A DNA stretch of 13,533 nucleotides, taken from Panaeolus papilionaceus (Eukaryota; Basidiomycota; Agaricomycetes; Agaricales). The position numbers and the translations under genes are program-made. The DNA lies in assembly GCA_015501605.1 (NCBI GenBank), contig JADNRZ010000070.1, positions 1 to 13,533 of the forward strand. The letters run 5' to 3'. How positions within the stretch are numbered: position 1 is the first letter of the stretch; the number at the start of each line of letters is the position of its first letter. The notes under the pieces are model-generated. The model was given only the letters and a program-made list of their open reading frames with translations, was not told where the DNA came from and ran no database searches. Below are positions 1-8,795 of this stretch, piece after piece.

Positions 1-1618
1 CCGTATTCGCTAACCAAGCGGACACCAGTCTCCTCGCCCACGAGCTTCTCGAGCTCGTCGAGCGAGTGTCCAGGTCTACCTGGGCAGCAGTTCAACCACC
101 GGCGAGCAAGGAGCGCTGGTGGACGCCCTATTCGATGTCCTCAACGAGTCTTATGACAAGGTTGATGGGGACATCACAATCAGGCAGCCCGTCGTTGAGG
201 GCTCGCTCCCCCCTCCAGCCCACCTCCCGAGATGGAGATGGACGAGGAGTACGATGCAGAGGTACAGCAGGCCATCGCCGCGACCTCGACACAACCCCAC
301 AGGTCCAGGGCACGCGCACGGACCACCCGTGGGAGACCCGGCCTCCACTCCCGAAAGTCGTCGTCTTTCGGAAAGCGGAAGGCCGCGGGATCCGTCCCGA
401 CATCCTCCGCTCCTGTCGCACCCGAAGATACGGAAATGACAGGAACGGCCCCAAGAAACCGAAAGTTCCCGTAGCCGGGACCTTTCGGAGGCCCTCCGGG
501 CCTCCCCCCCAGGTGAACCGACAGACGAAACCCAAAGCCGTCTTTCGCTGCGGTCGCCAAACGCTCAACCGTTCCTGGTTACAGAGCACCTCAGCCGGGC
601 ATGTCTATGCTCGTGTACAATTCCCGCCCCAGGCCTACCCCACCCAGGTAGCCGGGCCTTCGACGAGTAGAGGCAAACCCAAGAATGCCTCTACTCCGTC
701 TATGTTGTTAAGGGCCCGTCTCGTCGACAGGTCCTTATACTTTTACGGCGCGATCTCTACCTCCGGTAGACATCGAGCGCCTTTATCAGGAGGTGAATAC
801 GGTGCTGGCTCGCGCTGGCGCCGTTATTCGCGCTCTCTCGTGCGGCCCCGCGTTCAATGGGTAACCGTCGAGACGACTCACGTCGCATCGGAGAGGGATA
901 TCGCCCTCATCCGGTCCGTCGCGAAGAAATTCTTCCCGGAGACGCAAGGCCGCTCTCCCCGCAGGTACCCTGCCCGCCTCGACGTCTACCTCAAGATGGT
1001 GACGTTCCGGTATTCTCCTCCCTGACAACTGGCGTCAGGATCACCGAAGAGGACGTGAAGCGCGCGATCTCCGCGTCGCCCCTCATGTCTTCCTTCGCAC
1101 TGCGCACTAAACCGCGCATTATTCGCAACTCCAAGATGGCCGCCACTGCGACCGTCTATTTCGATCTATGGGATACCCAGCAGGGTGCCCGAGCAAAGAC
1201 GCTCATCGGGAGGTCCATAATGATTTGTGGCACTCCTGCTCTATTCAGGCGGCTTCGGCCAACCGTGGTGTCCCCTGTTGCCCTAAGTGCTTCAGGTGGG
1301 GCCACGACATTAAGCACTGTCGGGCTCGAGGCCAGACGTGCCCTATCTGCGGTGGGCCCCACACTAGGGACCAGCACCGTTCACTCGCGGGTGTTGCCGA
1401 GGCAACCCCAACTCTAACCCACCCGTCCCCCCACTCCGTCGGGGGAGGCGTGTCCTCATCGGTTCCCCTGCGTTAACTGCAAAGGAGACCACGCGGCGGA
1501 TGCCCGCAACTGCCCGTTCTGGCGTAACCGGTTCGATGAGAACTGGTATGTTAGGGCGTATGCTAAGGTGAGTAGCCGACATGGCACTGCACCCAAAATC
1601 TCACACAATCGTTCTTAG
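1..1618 (+). pseudogene. LINE A ORF1, gag-like nucleic-acid-binding protein, frameshifted and 5'-partial
   Basis: ORF1 proteins of this kind coat the element RNA and form the particle used for target-primed reverse transcription. The recognisable parts move between frames. An N-terminal segment that includes VDALFDVLNESYD lies near 116-155. A low-complexity basic Pro/Arg/Ser segment covers about 230-720. The conserved gag core with ATVYFDLWDTQQGARAK is at about 1144-1200. Three zinc knuckles follow: CX2CX4HX4C at 1279-1320, a CX2CX3H type at 1339-1362 (same frame) and CX2CX3HX6C at 1469-1513 (shifted by one frame). The last frame stops at TAG 1616-1618, just before ORF2. The core is homologous to the B gag core (ATVYFSIADSQSGAHAR) but the two proteins are clearly different families. 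The start codon must lie left of the window. No single frame encodes the protein. Confidence 0.82.
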
Positions 1619-1620
1619 AA

Positions 1621-2400
1621 ATGAGTCAAACCAAATCTAAGGACATTAGTGTATATTCTCAGAATGTTTGTAAAAATTATGAACATATGAATTTGTTACT
1701 AGATCGCATGCAAGCGTGTATGATCTTTTGTTCATCCAGAGCCCCCGTGGCGTGTGATTCGCACAGCGCCGTCCACCTCTAACAAGGAGGGCGACGATGT
1801 GGAAGGACCTCCGGTCCATCCCAATGGTTGCTCTTCGCTGATGCGAAGAGCGCCGACGGTCACCCCCTCGGGTGATAATGTACGTGGCTCGCAGCCTCGT
1901 GCGGTATCGCCCTGCACTCCGTCCGGATATTGTTAAACACCGTGACATTCAGCTACTCTCGCTCTTTGGGGAGCGGAAGTTTTTAATTTCCTCAATGTCT
2001 ATTCCGACAGCGGCGGAAGCGCTACGCGCTTCCTCCACGATCACCTCGATGATCTCCCCCCTCTTGTCTACATGGGGGGAGACTTCAACTGCCCTCTCAC
2101 GTCTGGGACCCAGACGTTGAAGGGCATAACTCCCGCGCTGTCCAGATCCAGGAGATCGCGGCGGAGACGGGGTTGCTGTGGGCGGAACCGGTTAATCCGG
2201 GACCCACCCATATCCCCTTTCAGGCAGATCTTTCGCCTACGGTGATCGATCTCGTCTTTCTCAAGGCAGAGTTCTCTCTGTCCCACGCGCCGAAGCGCGA
2301 CAGATCCTGGCAGGGTGTCAGCAATCACATCCCTTGGGATGCACTCTCCCTTGCTCGGAGGAGCCTCGGCTCCTCCTCGCAAGTCTATCAAGCCTAATTC
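1621..2400 (+). other. APE-type endonuclease domain of LINE A ORF2 (frameshifted)
   Basis: Visible motifs of the exonuclease-endonuclease-phosphatase fold are YSQNV near 1650-1666, a FIQ motif followed by PPWRVIR with a one-base loss between them at about 1739-1741, YMGGDFNCP at about 2068-2094, IDLVFL at about 2245-2262, and SNH at about 2319-2327. The last motif is normally SDH in this fold, where Asp and His are catalytic. The Asp is Asn here. The frame changes at least four times inside the domain. Confidence 0.78.
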
Positions 2401-2873
2401 GGACACGGAAAAGGCTTTCTTATCCGCGCTTCGCGCGGGGCTACAGGGCCTCGTCGGACGCGAATTTGCACGTACTCCTGAGGGGGTGGAGGGAATGGCT
2501 TCGGCTATTGCCTCTGCTTCCAAGAGGCATGGGACCACCATGCCACGGAGAAGAAAGTCGTCAAGCGATCAAAAGCTTGGTGGAATGACGAATGCGCGAC
2601 CGCCCTTTCTGCCTTCCGGGCCAACCGGGGGAGGGAGGAATGGCGGGCCCTGCGGAGAGCTACTCGTAGCGCGAAGCGGGTCTTTTTCGATGCTGAAATC
2701 GAGAAAATCGCAGAAACCAACAAGCGCCCCTGGGACCTAATGAATTGGGTCCAGAAGCGCAAGTTACCGCCGTCGGAGGCTATCCAGTATCGCGGCAACC
2801 GTGTCATACTGTTGACTCGCTGTGGGAAGGACTCCACGGCACATACAATTCAGCCACGGATCGGGAGTACGAC

Positions 2874-3767
2874 CTCTCGGTCCTGGATGAGCTTCCTTCT
2901 CTTCAGGAGAGGGAATGGGAGGTTTCTCCGGACAGGAGCTGCGCGAAGCCCTAGTAGCGTGCTCCGGTCTCTCTGCACCCGGTCCCGACCACATCACGTG
3001 GCGGTACCTGAAGAGGGTCATCGACGCCGATGGCGTCGAGACCCTCTTCGTACAGCTGGCCAACGCCTGCCTAACGGCAGGCTATTGGCCCAGCCACTTC
3101 AAGGACTCACCTCGGTTATCATTCCGAAACCGGGGAAGGCGTCCTACTCTACTCCGAAGTCGTTCAGGCCAATTGTGCTCCTGAACACCTCGGTAAACTC
3201 ATCGAGAAACTCATCTCGACCCGCATTCAGTTTGAAGGCATCAAACTGGACATATTCCATCCGTGTCAACTGGGAGGCGTTAAACAGCGCTCAACAGAGG
3301 ACGCGGGCCTCATCCTCACCCACATGGTCCGCGCGGGCTGGGCGAAGGGTCTGGTAACCAGCGTGGTGGCATTTGACATTGCGCAGTTCTTCCCATCATT
3401 GAACCACGATGTTCTGATGGCTATACTGGCCAAGCAGGGCTTCCCTGCTAAGGTCCGGAGGTTTTTCGCCTCATATCTTGTAGGACGTTCCACGCGCTAT
3501 AGCTGGAACACCTTCACCTCTGAACCAATGCCCGCTGATGTGGGTGTGGGACAGGGCTCCGCCCTGTCCCCGGTTCTATCTGCTCTTTACATTGCTCCGA
3601 TCATGAAGATCTTCGAGGCGCGCGCCCTAGCGGGCGCGCTGTCTTGCTACTTACTATCGTTTGTGACGATGGCACTCTCATTTGCCAGGCCAAGAAATTG
3701 ACCGACAATATCGCCGCCCTTCGGGCGGCGTACTCTATTATCTTCACCTTGTTCACTGCCTGGCCCT
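2874..3767 (+). repeat. Left arm of a 0.9-kb inverted repeat (partner 7897-8795)
   Basis: This is the RT region of LINE A, repeated in inverted orientation at 7897-8795 with about 4.1 kb between the arms. The arms differ at scattered positions and by single-base indels that break the frame only in the left arm. Transcription across both arms could form double-stranded RNA. That consequence is an inference. Confidence 0.85.
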
Positions 3768-3840
3768 TGTGCTGGAGCATGACAAGTCTGAACTGTTCCA
3801 CTTCTCGCGCAGGCGAGATGGTGTCAACCCCCCATTGACT
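2874..3840 (+). other. Reverse transcriptase domain of LINE A ORF2 (frameshifted)
   Basis: Motifs in order are LSAPGPDHITWRYLK, a basic IPKPGK block, SFRPIVLLN, QLGGVKQRSTEDA, the first catalytic Asp in VVAFDIAQFFPSLNH (about 3366-3410), GQGSALSPVLSALYIAP (about 3549-3600) and the FVDD region at about 3660-3672. In FVDD one G is missing compared with the inverted copy, so the frame breaks at the active site. A missing C near 3758 and another change near 3868 break it again. Positions 2874-3767 pair with 8795-7897 on the other strand at roughly 90-95 percent identity in the stretches compared by eye. Confidence 0.88.
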
Positions 3841-4595
3841 GGGGTACGCGCCCTATACGGGCGCTACGCCGTTGAAGCCCAAACCCATCTGGAGATACTT
3901 GGGCTTCTACTTCGATCGCGGGCTCACCTTCAGGGAGCACGTACGCTATTACACCACAAAAGCACTCACCACGGTTAAGGCCATGGGGATGCTTGGCAAC
4001 TCTCTCCGGGGCTTTCCCCGGTCCAACGTCGGCTTCTGTACCGCACGTGCGTTCTTCCGATCGCTACGTATGGACATAGGCTGTGGTTCTTCAGGGGTCC
4101 CGAACAAGGAACTCCTGAAAATGTTTAACGGGATGCAGCGTAAGGCTGCCCTATGGATCACGGGTGCGTTTAAGACCACCCCGTAGGTGGAGCGGAGGCC
4201 CTGGCGGGCCTCCTTCCAATCCCTTACTCCTCCGTCGTCTGACTGACCGCTCCACTGGCGCGTCGGGACGCTCGCGTCCAGTCACCCCCTTCGGGGTTCC
4301 TGGACGAACGGAACTCGCATGCAGCTCCGCTGCATGCTCGTTCCTTTGCCCGTATGTCCGAGTCCGAAAGGGCGAAGACCTCTGGGGCGTTATGGAGATT
4401 ATTTCACGTCTCCCCCAACTGACTGAACCCATCGAGCTTCTGCCCGATGAGTCCAGGCCTGGCAATCGACTCACTGAACGCTTCCCACACCAGGTTGACG
4501 TCAATGAGACACTCCCGCCCCCGCCCACTCCCCCGCCTGACGGTGGGGAGTGGCCGTCGAGGATGGATCAGCTGGTCCAGCTTATGGCTGAAGCT

Positions 4596-5020
4596 GCTGA
4601 TACACCCGGTTCGTTCGTGGCGGCTGGCGATGCGTCAGTCCCACGATACGACCACTTCCAGGCTGCAGTAAGTGCACTTGTGTATGCTGTGGACCCCGTG
4701 GAAGGACTCGAGCCATCGGTCGAGGACCCGTGGCGCACCCGCCGCCCGGCGGGACGTTCTACTTCCGTCTCGGCGGAACTTGCTGCTATACGGCTCGCCT
4801 TGTGTAAGGCCATTACCTTCCCAAGGTGCGAGCGCGTGTACGTATTCTCGGACTGCATGCCTGCCATCAGGTTAGCAACCGACTGCACGGAGCATGGTGG
4901 TCAGGAACACAGCCTGGCCATCGTGCGCGCTCTTGCCGCGTACTTTTTGTACACGTCCCCTCCCAGCTTCGCTGGGGCCCACAGGGGACCGCTCACGAGA
5001 TGGTCACATCTCTCCCCGGT
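4596..5020 (+). other. RNase H domain of LINE A ORF2
   Basis: RNase H removes the RNA strand after reverse transcription and is typical of Tad-like and I-like LINEs. Acidic residues fit the family: Asp in AAGDASVP (about 4621-4644), Glu in SAELAAIRLAL (about 4772-4803), Asp in VFSDCMPAIRLA (about 4840-4875). A late His in AHEMV (about 4988-5000) is readable only after a shift to the next frame, so the domain is broken near its end. Upstream, the segment GGAEALAGLLPI at about 4186-4220 belongs to the linker after the RT thumb and is also shifted in frame. Confidence 0.75.
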
Positions 5021-5045
5021 GTTCGTGTAGGGGCTCGCCCCAGCA

Positions 5046-5505
5046 CGACACTAGACTGGCTTCGCGATTTCGCCGATCGCGAGGCACTTCAACTCTGGGA
5101 AGCAAAGTTCTCGGATGTATCATACAGAGGCAGGCACTTTATGCCCCTCCATGACAAGCACGACCGTCTTCTCAAGCCCACCACGAAGAAGGGTGGGTCT
5201 TGGTTATCTGCGTTCGAGGCCGGACCACCGTCCTTGACCGCACGCGCAGTTCGTTGTATTACGGGCCACGCTCCCATCGGTGAATACTATCACCGTATGC
5301 AATTCAACCTTCCCGCACCTCGATGCGCCTGCGGGCGCTTCGGGACGCGCTCTCATATCTTGTGCTCCTGCCGGAAGTACAAGCACTATCGCGGGCACCC
5401 ATGGGATACATGGGAGCTCTATAAATATTGAACGCGAACCCGCTCGTGTTCTCCTTTGCCGCTATACGCCCTTCCCGCCCTCGGGAGGAGGAGGGCGTCG
5501 GATGA
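5046..5505 (+). other. Cys/His-rich C-terminal segment of LINE A ORF2
   Basis: After RNase H the frame runs through WLRDFADREALQLWE and ITGHAPIGEYYHR to a Cys/His cluster of the form CACGRFGTRSHILCSCRKYKH (written here only as its spacing: C-x-C, then H, then C-x-C), a zinc-binding tail common at the end of fungal LINE ORF2 proteins. That frame ends at TGA 5429-5431. The likely true end is one frame over, with NPLVFSFAAIRPSRPREEE and a TGA at 5503-5505, implying a one-base loss near 5425. Confidence 0.7.
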
Positions 5506-6028
5506 GTTACTGAAGTGGGGTGGTTGTTGGGGTCCCGAAAATTCAGGAGGCCGAGACGATGGCCGTCCCCCAGCGGCCTTAATTGGATGCCAGCGACGGG
5601 GCCCTTGCGTGCTGGAAGCTTCGGTGCTATAACCAGTGGTCGGGGAGCGCACTTCGGTGCGTATGCGGGATAGAGTTTAGCCCCTGGTGCCCGTCCATGG
5701 GTAACCAAGGGCTTCGAGTAGTAGGCGCCCCTTCGGGGCACCACCACTTCTGTTCGACAACCGGGTCGAGGGCGTTAACCTGACGACGCTTGGTTGATCA
5801 CTTTGGACTGCCCCTTCTTCGGAGGGAGAGGCTTATTTGCCGCGCAATCGGCTTTGATATCTTGCCCCACGTACTTTGCTCGCGCTTCGCGCTCGCTTTA
5901 GTTTAGTCTGCCGTGGTATATACCCAACTTAATTGGGGAGTGGTCATTCTGGTAGTTAGCTACTCATTTGTATTTACTGTGATCCGACCGGACTGCCAGC
6001 CGCGCACCGGTATATAAATTGTTGAACC
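5506..6028 (+). other. 3' untranslated region of LINE A
   Basis: No supportable gene is present between the end of ORF2 and the poly(A). Short open stretches here have no recognisable composition or motif. The region holds small GC hairpins with a TTC loop, for example GCCCC/GGGGC at 5727-5739 and GCGC/GCGC at 5882-5892. It becomes AT-richer towards the tail, with tatataaatt just before the A run. A 3' UTR of this kind is where LINE RT proteins usually recognise their RNA. That role is inferred from other LINEs. Confidence 0.65.
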
Positions 6029-6041
6029 AAAAAAAAAAAAA
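6029..6041 (+). other. Poly(A) tail marking the 3' end of LINE A
   Basis: There are thirteen consecutive A. The sequence changes at once on the right to the antisense of the zinc-knuckle region of LINE B gag. This is the signature of target-primed reverse transcription. The target-site duplication cannot be tested because the other end of A is outside the window. It would start with bases matching cagcctcgtcatg from 6042. Confidence 0.9.
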
Positions 6042-7764
6042 CAGCCTCGTCATGAGGGCCGTGGCAGATGGGGCAGACATAGGTGAGGTTCCTGCAGCGA
6101 TCTGTAGAGTGGCCAAACCGATAGCATCGAAGGCATAACGGAGTACCAGTGCGAGGGAGCGACGTGCGAATGGAGCAGTGTCAACCAAGAATCATCATGC
6201 TTTGGTTAGCAAGAGAACGAGCGTGTGCGCCGGACTGGGAGTCGGCAATTGAGAAGTAGACCGTAGCAGTTGAGCTGTTAGATGTGGTGCGATTGATACG
6301 ATAGCAGGAGACCATCGTAACATTGGTGAACAAGGCGCAGCTGCGAACAGCTGTATCGATGTCTGTGGCAGTTGTGGCGACTTTTGCGTTGAAATCGCTG
6401 TAGAACGGAACGTCGAGTATCCTGAGATACGACGTCGAGGTGGGGAGCCCAATCTCAGGTCTGGGGTGGGCGGTGCCATGAAGGAGGTCTCTGAACGTCA
6501 TAGCGACGCTGGACAGCTCGTTATCGCCTGGAATGCCAGCTGTGTGAAGCGCGTATCCAGAAGTGACTCGTTCCACTGAAAGGATTGAGGTTGCTGCAAA
6601 GCGATTTTCGCGCAGGTGCTGGTTGCTCAGCCTGTACATCTCTTGCATGTCCAGCGCTGGCACTGTAACGCCTGCAGGCCAAGTAGCGATGATCTGACGT
6701 CTCGACTTGCCTGCTGTGGTGAACTCTGGCGCTTTGCGTCGCCGCTTGCGCCTCCCATCGACCTGAGCAGCAACCTGAGCTACTCATTGAGGATTCAACG
6801 CTGGCAGCGCCCTTGCAAGTGCAATGACGGTGCCACCTTGATTATTGTTGCCACCCTTCGCAGGAGCAGCTGCTGCCTTCGCAACGCTGGCATATGTGTT
6901 GCCTCGTTTCGCCGCAGCGGGGGGAGTCGGTCCTGCGCGCCCACTGCGCACAGGGGGCGGCGGAACGGGACAACGAATCATTTCGGCCCAGGGGCGGCCA
7001 GAATTGATCGGCGCTTTTCCTTTCTTTTTAGGCAAGCGCGCCGTCGGGGGCGGTCCCTCCTGCGTCGGTGGGGCGGAGGTATTGGTCATGTGAGTGTCAC
7101 CTGATGCATCAACAGGGAATGGCACTGGCTGTGTTGGAAAGCGAAGTGTGGCAGCTGAGGACTCACTGCTGGCATCCTCTTCATTGTTCGCCTCGTTGGG
7201 CTTCTCCTGCTCCGCTCCAATGATATTAGCAACACACTGATTGAAATCAGGATGTACTGTGTCTGAATCCGTTATGGGCACAACTGCAGCCCAGGGAGAG
7301 TTAGCCATCGCTTGCAAGAGCTGCAGAACCGATGTAGCCATGTAAGAGGCATCGTTGTCCAATGCTGTGGTGGAATGACCTCTAATCCAGTTAGAGATCT
7401 CGTTGATCGCGCTAACAGCAGCTGCCAGGTCTCCCCTCACACCATTGCTGGCATGAGACAACTGCAGGAGAGTTGCCTGATGGTGGATCGCACTGTTGGA
7501 CGTTGTAGAAGCTGGTGCAGATGCTGTGGACATGGGACCGCTAGAATCGGACGCTGTGCTTGCAGGATTGCTCCTGGACGCTGCTGGTTGCTTGGGACCC
7601 CTCACTGCAGCCCTCTCAGACTGTGTGGTGGGGTATGGGGACGCAGAACGAGGTGAGCGATCCGCTGGAGAGTTTGGGAGCCTGCCAGACGAGCTGGATA
7701 ATGCTGGGACTCTGACATCGGATCTAGTGCGATCCGTGCCAATCCCTTTGGAGGGTTGGGACAT
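6042..7764 (-). pseudogene. LINE B ORF1, gag-like zinc-knuckle protein, two in-frame TGA stops, 3'-truncated by LINE A
   Basis: From ATG 7764-7762 (MSQPSKGIGTDRTRSDVR) the same minus-strand frame runs 574 codons to 6042 with only two interruptions, TGA at 6786-6784 and TGA at 6183-6181. The N-terminus is Ser/Pro/Ala-rich. A helix-prone block follows (LAAAVSAINEISNWIRG), then a basic Pro-rich stretch with KKKGKAP and YASVAKAAAA. The gag core begins near RRKRRRKAPEF, continues through MYRLSNQHLRENRFA and ends in ATVYFSIADSQSGAHAR. A CX2CX4HX4C knuckle at 6135-6094 (CLRCYRFGHSTDRC) is followed by the start of a second one (CPICHGPH, 6079-6056), where LINE A cuts in. Each TGA could come from CGA by one C-to-T change. 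No frameshift is needed, unlike LINE A and the gypsy pol. RNA binding and particle assembly are the expected roles. Confidence 0.82.
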
Positions 7765-7896
7765 GAGTGTGTGCTGTATGCGATTCCGTTTACGATGTTG
7801 AGATCGGACCTCTCGTTGAGCTGTGGTGGATGTTTGATGCGACGGGCGGGATTTTCCCACGACTCGAGATGGTGGTTCTGGACTAAGAAGGAGTTG
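7765..7896 (-). promoter_or_regulatory. Presumed 5' leader of LINE B
   Basis: This is the sequence between the end of homology to A's RT and the gag ATG of B. Full-length LINEs carry an internal promoter in this position, but I see no specific promoter motif. It contains a small inverted repeat, GGGA-AAA-TCCC, at about 7857-7847. It could instead be the inside of a longer leader if B is 5'-truncated. Confidence 0.45.
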
Positions 7897-8795
7897 AGGG
7901 CCAGGGCAGTGAACAAGGTGAAGATGATAGAGTACGCCGCCCGAAGGGCGGCGATGTTGTCGGTCAACTTCTTGGCCTGACAAATGAGAGTGCCGTCATC
8001 CACAAACGACAGCAAATAGCAAGACAGCGCGCCCGCTAGGGCATGCGCCTCGAAGATCTTCATAATCGGAGCGATGTAAAGAGCAGATAAAACCGGGGAC
8101 AGGGCGGAGCCCTGTCCCACACCCACATCAGCAGGCATTGGTTCCGAAGTGAAGGTGTTCCAGCTATACTGCGTGGAACGTCCTACAAGATATGAGGCAA
8201 AGAACCTCCGGACCTTGGCAGGGAATCCCTGCTTAGCCAGTATGGCCATCAGAACATCATGGTTCAATGATGGGAAAAACTGCGCAATGTCAAAAGCCAC
8301 CACACTGGTTACCAACCCCTTCGCCCAGCCCACCCGGACCATATGGGTGAGGATGAGGCCCGCATCTTCTGTCGAGCGTTGTTTCACGCCCCCCAGCTGA
8401 CACGGATGAAATATATCCAGTTTGATACCCTCAAACTGAATGCGAGTCGAGATGAGCTTCTCGATGAGTTTACCGAGAGTGTTCAGGAGCACAATTGGCC
8501 TGAACGACTTCGGAGTAGAGTACGACGCCTTCCCCGGTTTCGGAATAATAACCGAGGTTGAGTCTTTGAAGTGGCTGGGCCAATAGCCTGCTGTCAGGCA
8601 GGCGTTGGCCAGCTGTACGAAGAGGGTCTCGACGCCATCGGTGTTGATGACCCTCTTCAGGTACCGCCACGTGATGTGGTCGGGGCCGGGTGCAGAGAGA
8701 CCGGAGCACGCTACTAGGGCTTCGCGCAGTTCCTGTCCGGAGAAAACCTCCCATTCCCTCTCCTGCAGAGAGGGAAGCTCATCCAGGACCGAGAG
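7897..8795 (-). mobile_element. LINE copy A-prime: inverted partial copy of LINE A (RT part of ORF2)
   Basis: This 899-bp block matches 2874-3767 in inverted orientation, at roughly 90-95 percent identity in the stretches compared by eye. Many of the differences are transitions. Its 5' end abuts element C at 8795/8796 and its continuation is replaced by LINE B at 7896/7897. A 5'-truncated insertion of an A-family LINE, later split by B, explains both edges. The remaining 3' half and its poly(A) would lie left of the window. Confidence 0.87.
7897..8795 (-). pseudogene. Reverse transcriptase fragment of A-prime, one open frame
   Basis: One minus-strand frame covers about 300 codons from VLDELPSLQE to FTALAL without a stop or shift. 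The RT motifs are intact: IPKPGK, SFRPIVLLNTLGK, VVAFDIAQFFPSLNH with the first catalytic Asp, GQGSALSPVLSALY and the catalytic FVDDG at about 8011-7997. It has neither the upstream endonuclease nor the thumb, RNase H and C-terminal parts, so it is a fragment. The open frame runs on past both junctions into unrelated sequence; those extensions are not RT. It shows the frame that LINE A has lost at FVDD and near 3758. Confidence 0.85.

Larger units (their letters stand above)
1621..5505 (+). pseudogene. LINE A ORF2: endonuclease, reverse transcriptase, RNase H, Cys/His C-terminus; multiply frameshifted
   Basis: This is the polyprotein that nicks target DNA and copies the element RNA at the nick. 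The likely start is ATG 1621 (MSQTKSKDISVYSQN), three bases after the ORF1 stop. The domains run in order: endonuclease about 1640-2400, RT about 2880-3840, thumb and connection about 3870-4250, RNase H about 4600-5020, Cys/His tail to TGA 5503-5505. Homologous blocks jump between the three forward frames at least ten times, for example near 1715, 1740, 1985, 2097, 2915, 3115, 3190, 3664, 3756, 3868, 4184, 4990 and 5428. Several jumps are explained by one missing base, including one inside the FVDD catalytic motif. The intact RT frame of the inverted copy at 7897-8795 confirms which frame is ancestral there. Non-functional as sequenced. Confidence 0.88.
1..6041 (+). mobile_element. LINE copy A: Tad-like non-LTR retrotransposon, degenerate, left end outside the window
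   Basis: The order is gag-like ORF1 with CCHC knuckles, then ORF2 with APE-type endonuclease, reverse transcriptase, RNase H and a Cys/His-rich C-terminus, then a 3' UTR of about 520 bp and a run of 13 A. This is the layout of a fungal LINE that moves by target-primed reverse transcription. The poly(A) fixes the 3' end at 6041. The 5' end is not visible because gag-like sequence is already running at position 1. The sequence is GC-rich and the reading frame changes many times in both ORFs, so the copy cannot make its proteins as written. A closely related inverted partial copy lies at 7897-8795. Assignment to the Tad clade is an inference from the domain set. Confidence 0.9.
6042..7896 (-). 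mobile_element. LINE copy B: 5' part of a second LINE family, interrupted by LINE A
   Basis: Read on the minus strand, this stretch has a 132-nt leader and then a long gag frame ending inside the second zinc knuckle, where A's poly(A) begins. The right border at 7896/7897 is sharp: identity to LINE A's RT stops and unrelated sequence starts. The same sharp border is expected if B inserted as a full-length copy, in which case 7896 is B's true first base. B's ORF2 should lie left of the window, beyond LINE A. Its gag differs in sequence from A's, so it is another family. Confidence 0.8.

Noticed and set aside
128..589. Minus-strand open frames over the gag of LINE A
   Set aside because: These are antisense shadows of GC-rich coding sequence, with no motif and no conserved start.
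66..1025. A 319-codon plus-strand open frame as a gene
   Set aside because: It crosses several frames of the LINE A gag and reads as basic low-complexity sequence. The recognisable gag pieces sit in other frames over parts of it.
5583..5783. Small open frame in the 3' UTR of LINE A
   Set aside because: There are no motifs or composition typical of coding, and it lies between the end of ORF2 and the poly(A).
6181..6786. TGA read as an amino acid, as in a mitochondrial code
   Set aside because: The other genes here end normally with TGA or TAG, and the elements are nuclear in type. Point mutation of CGA is simpler.
7602..7896. Continuation of the A-prime RT open frame into B
   Set aside because: After FTALAL the frame has no RT similarity and is a shadow of the B gag frame.
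7765..7983. Extending the B gag protein upstream to an ATG at 7983
   Set aside because: That part crosses the A-prime junction and is out of frame with the RT there. The ATG at 7764 lies inside B and starts the gag-like sequence.
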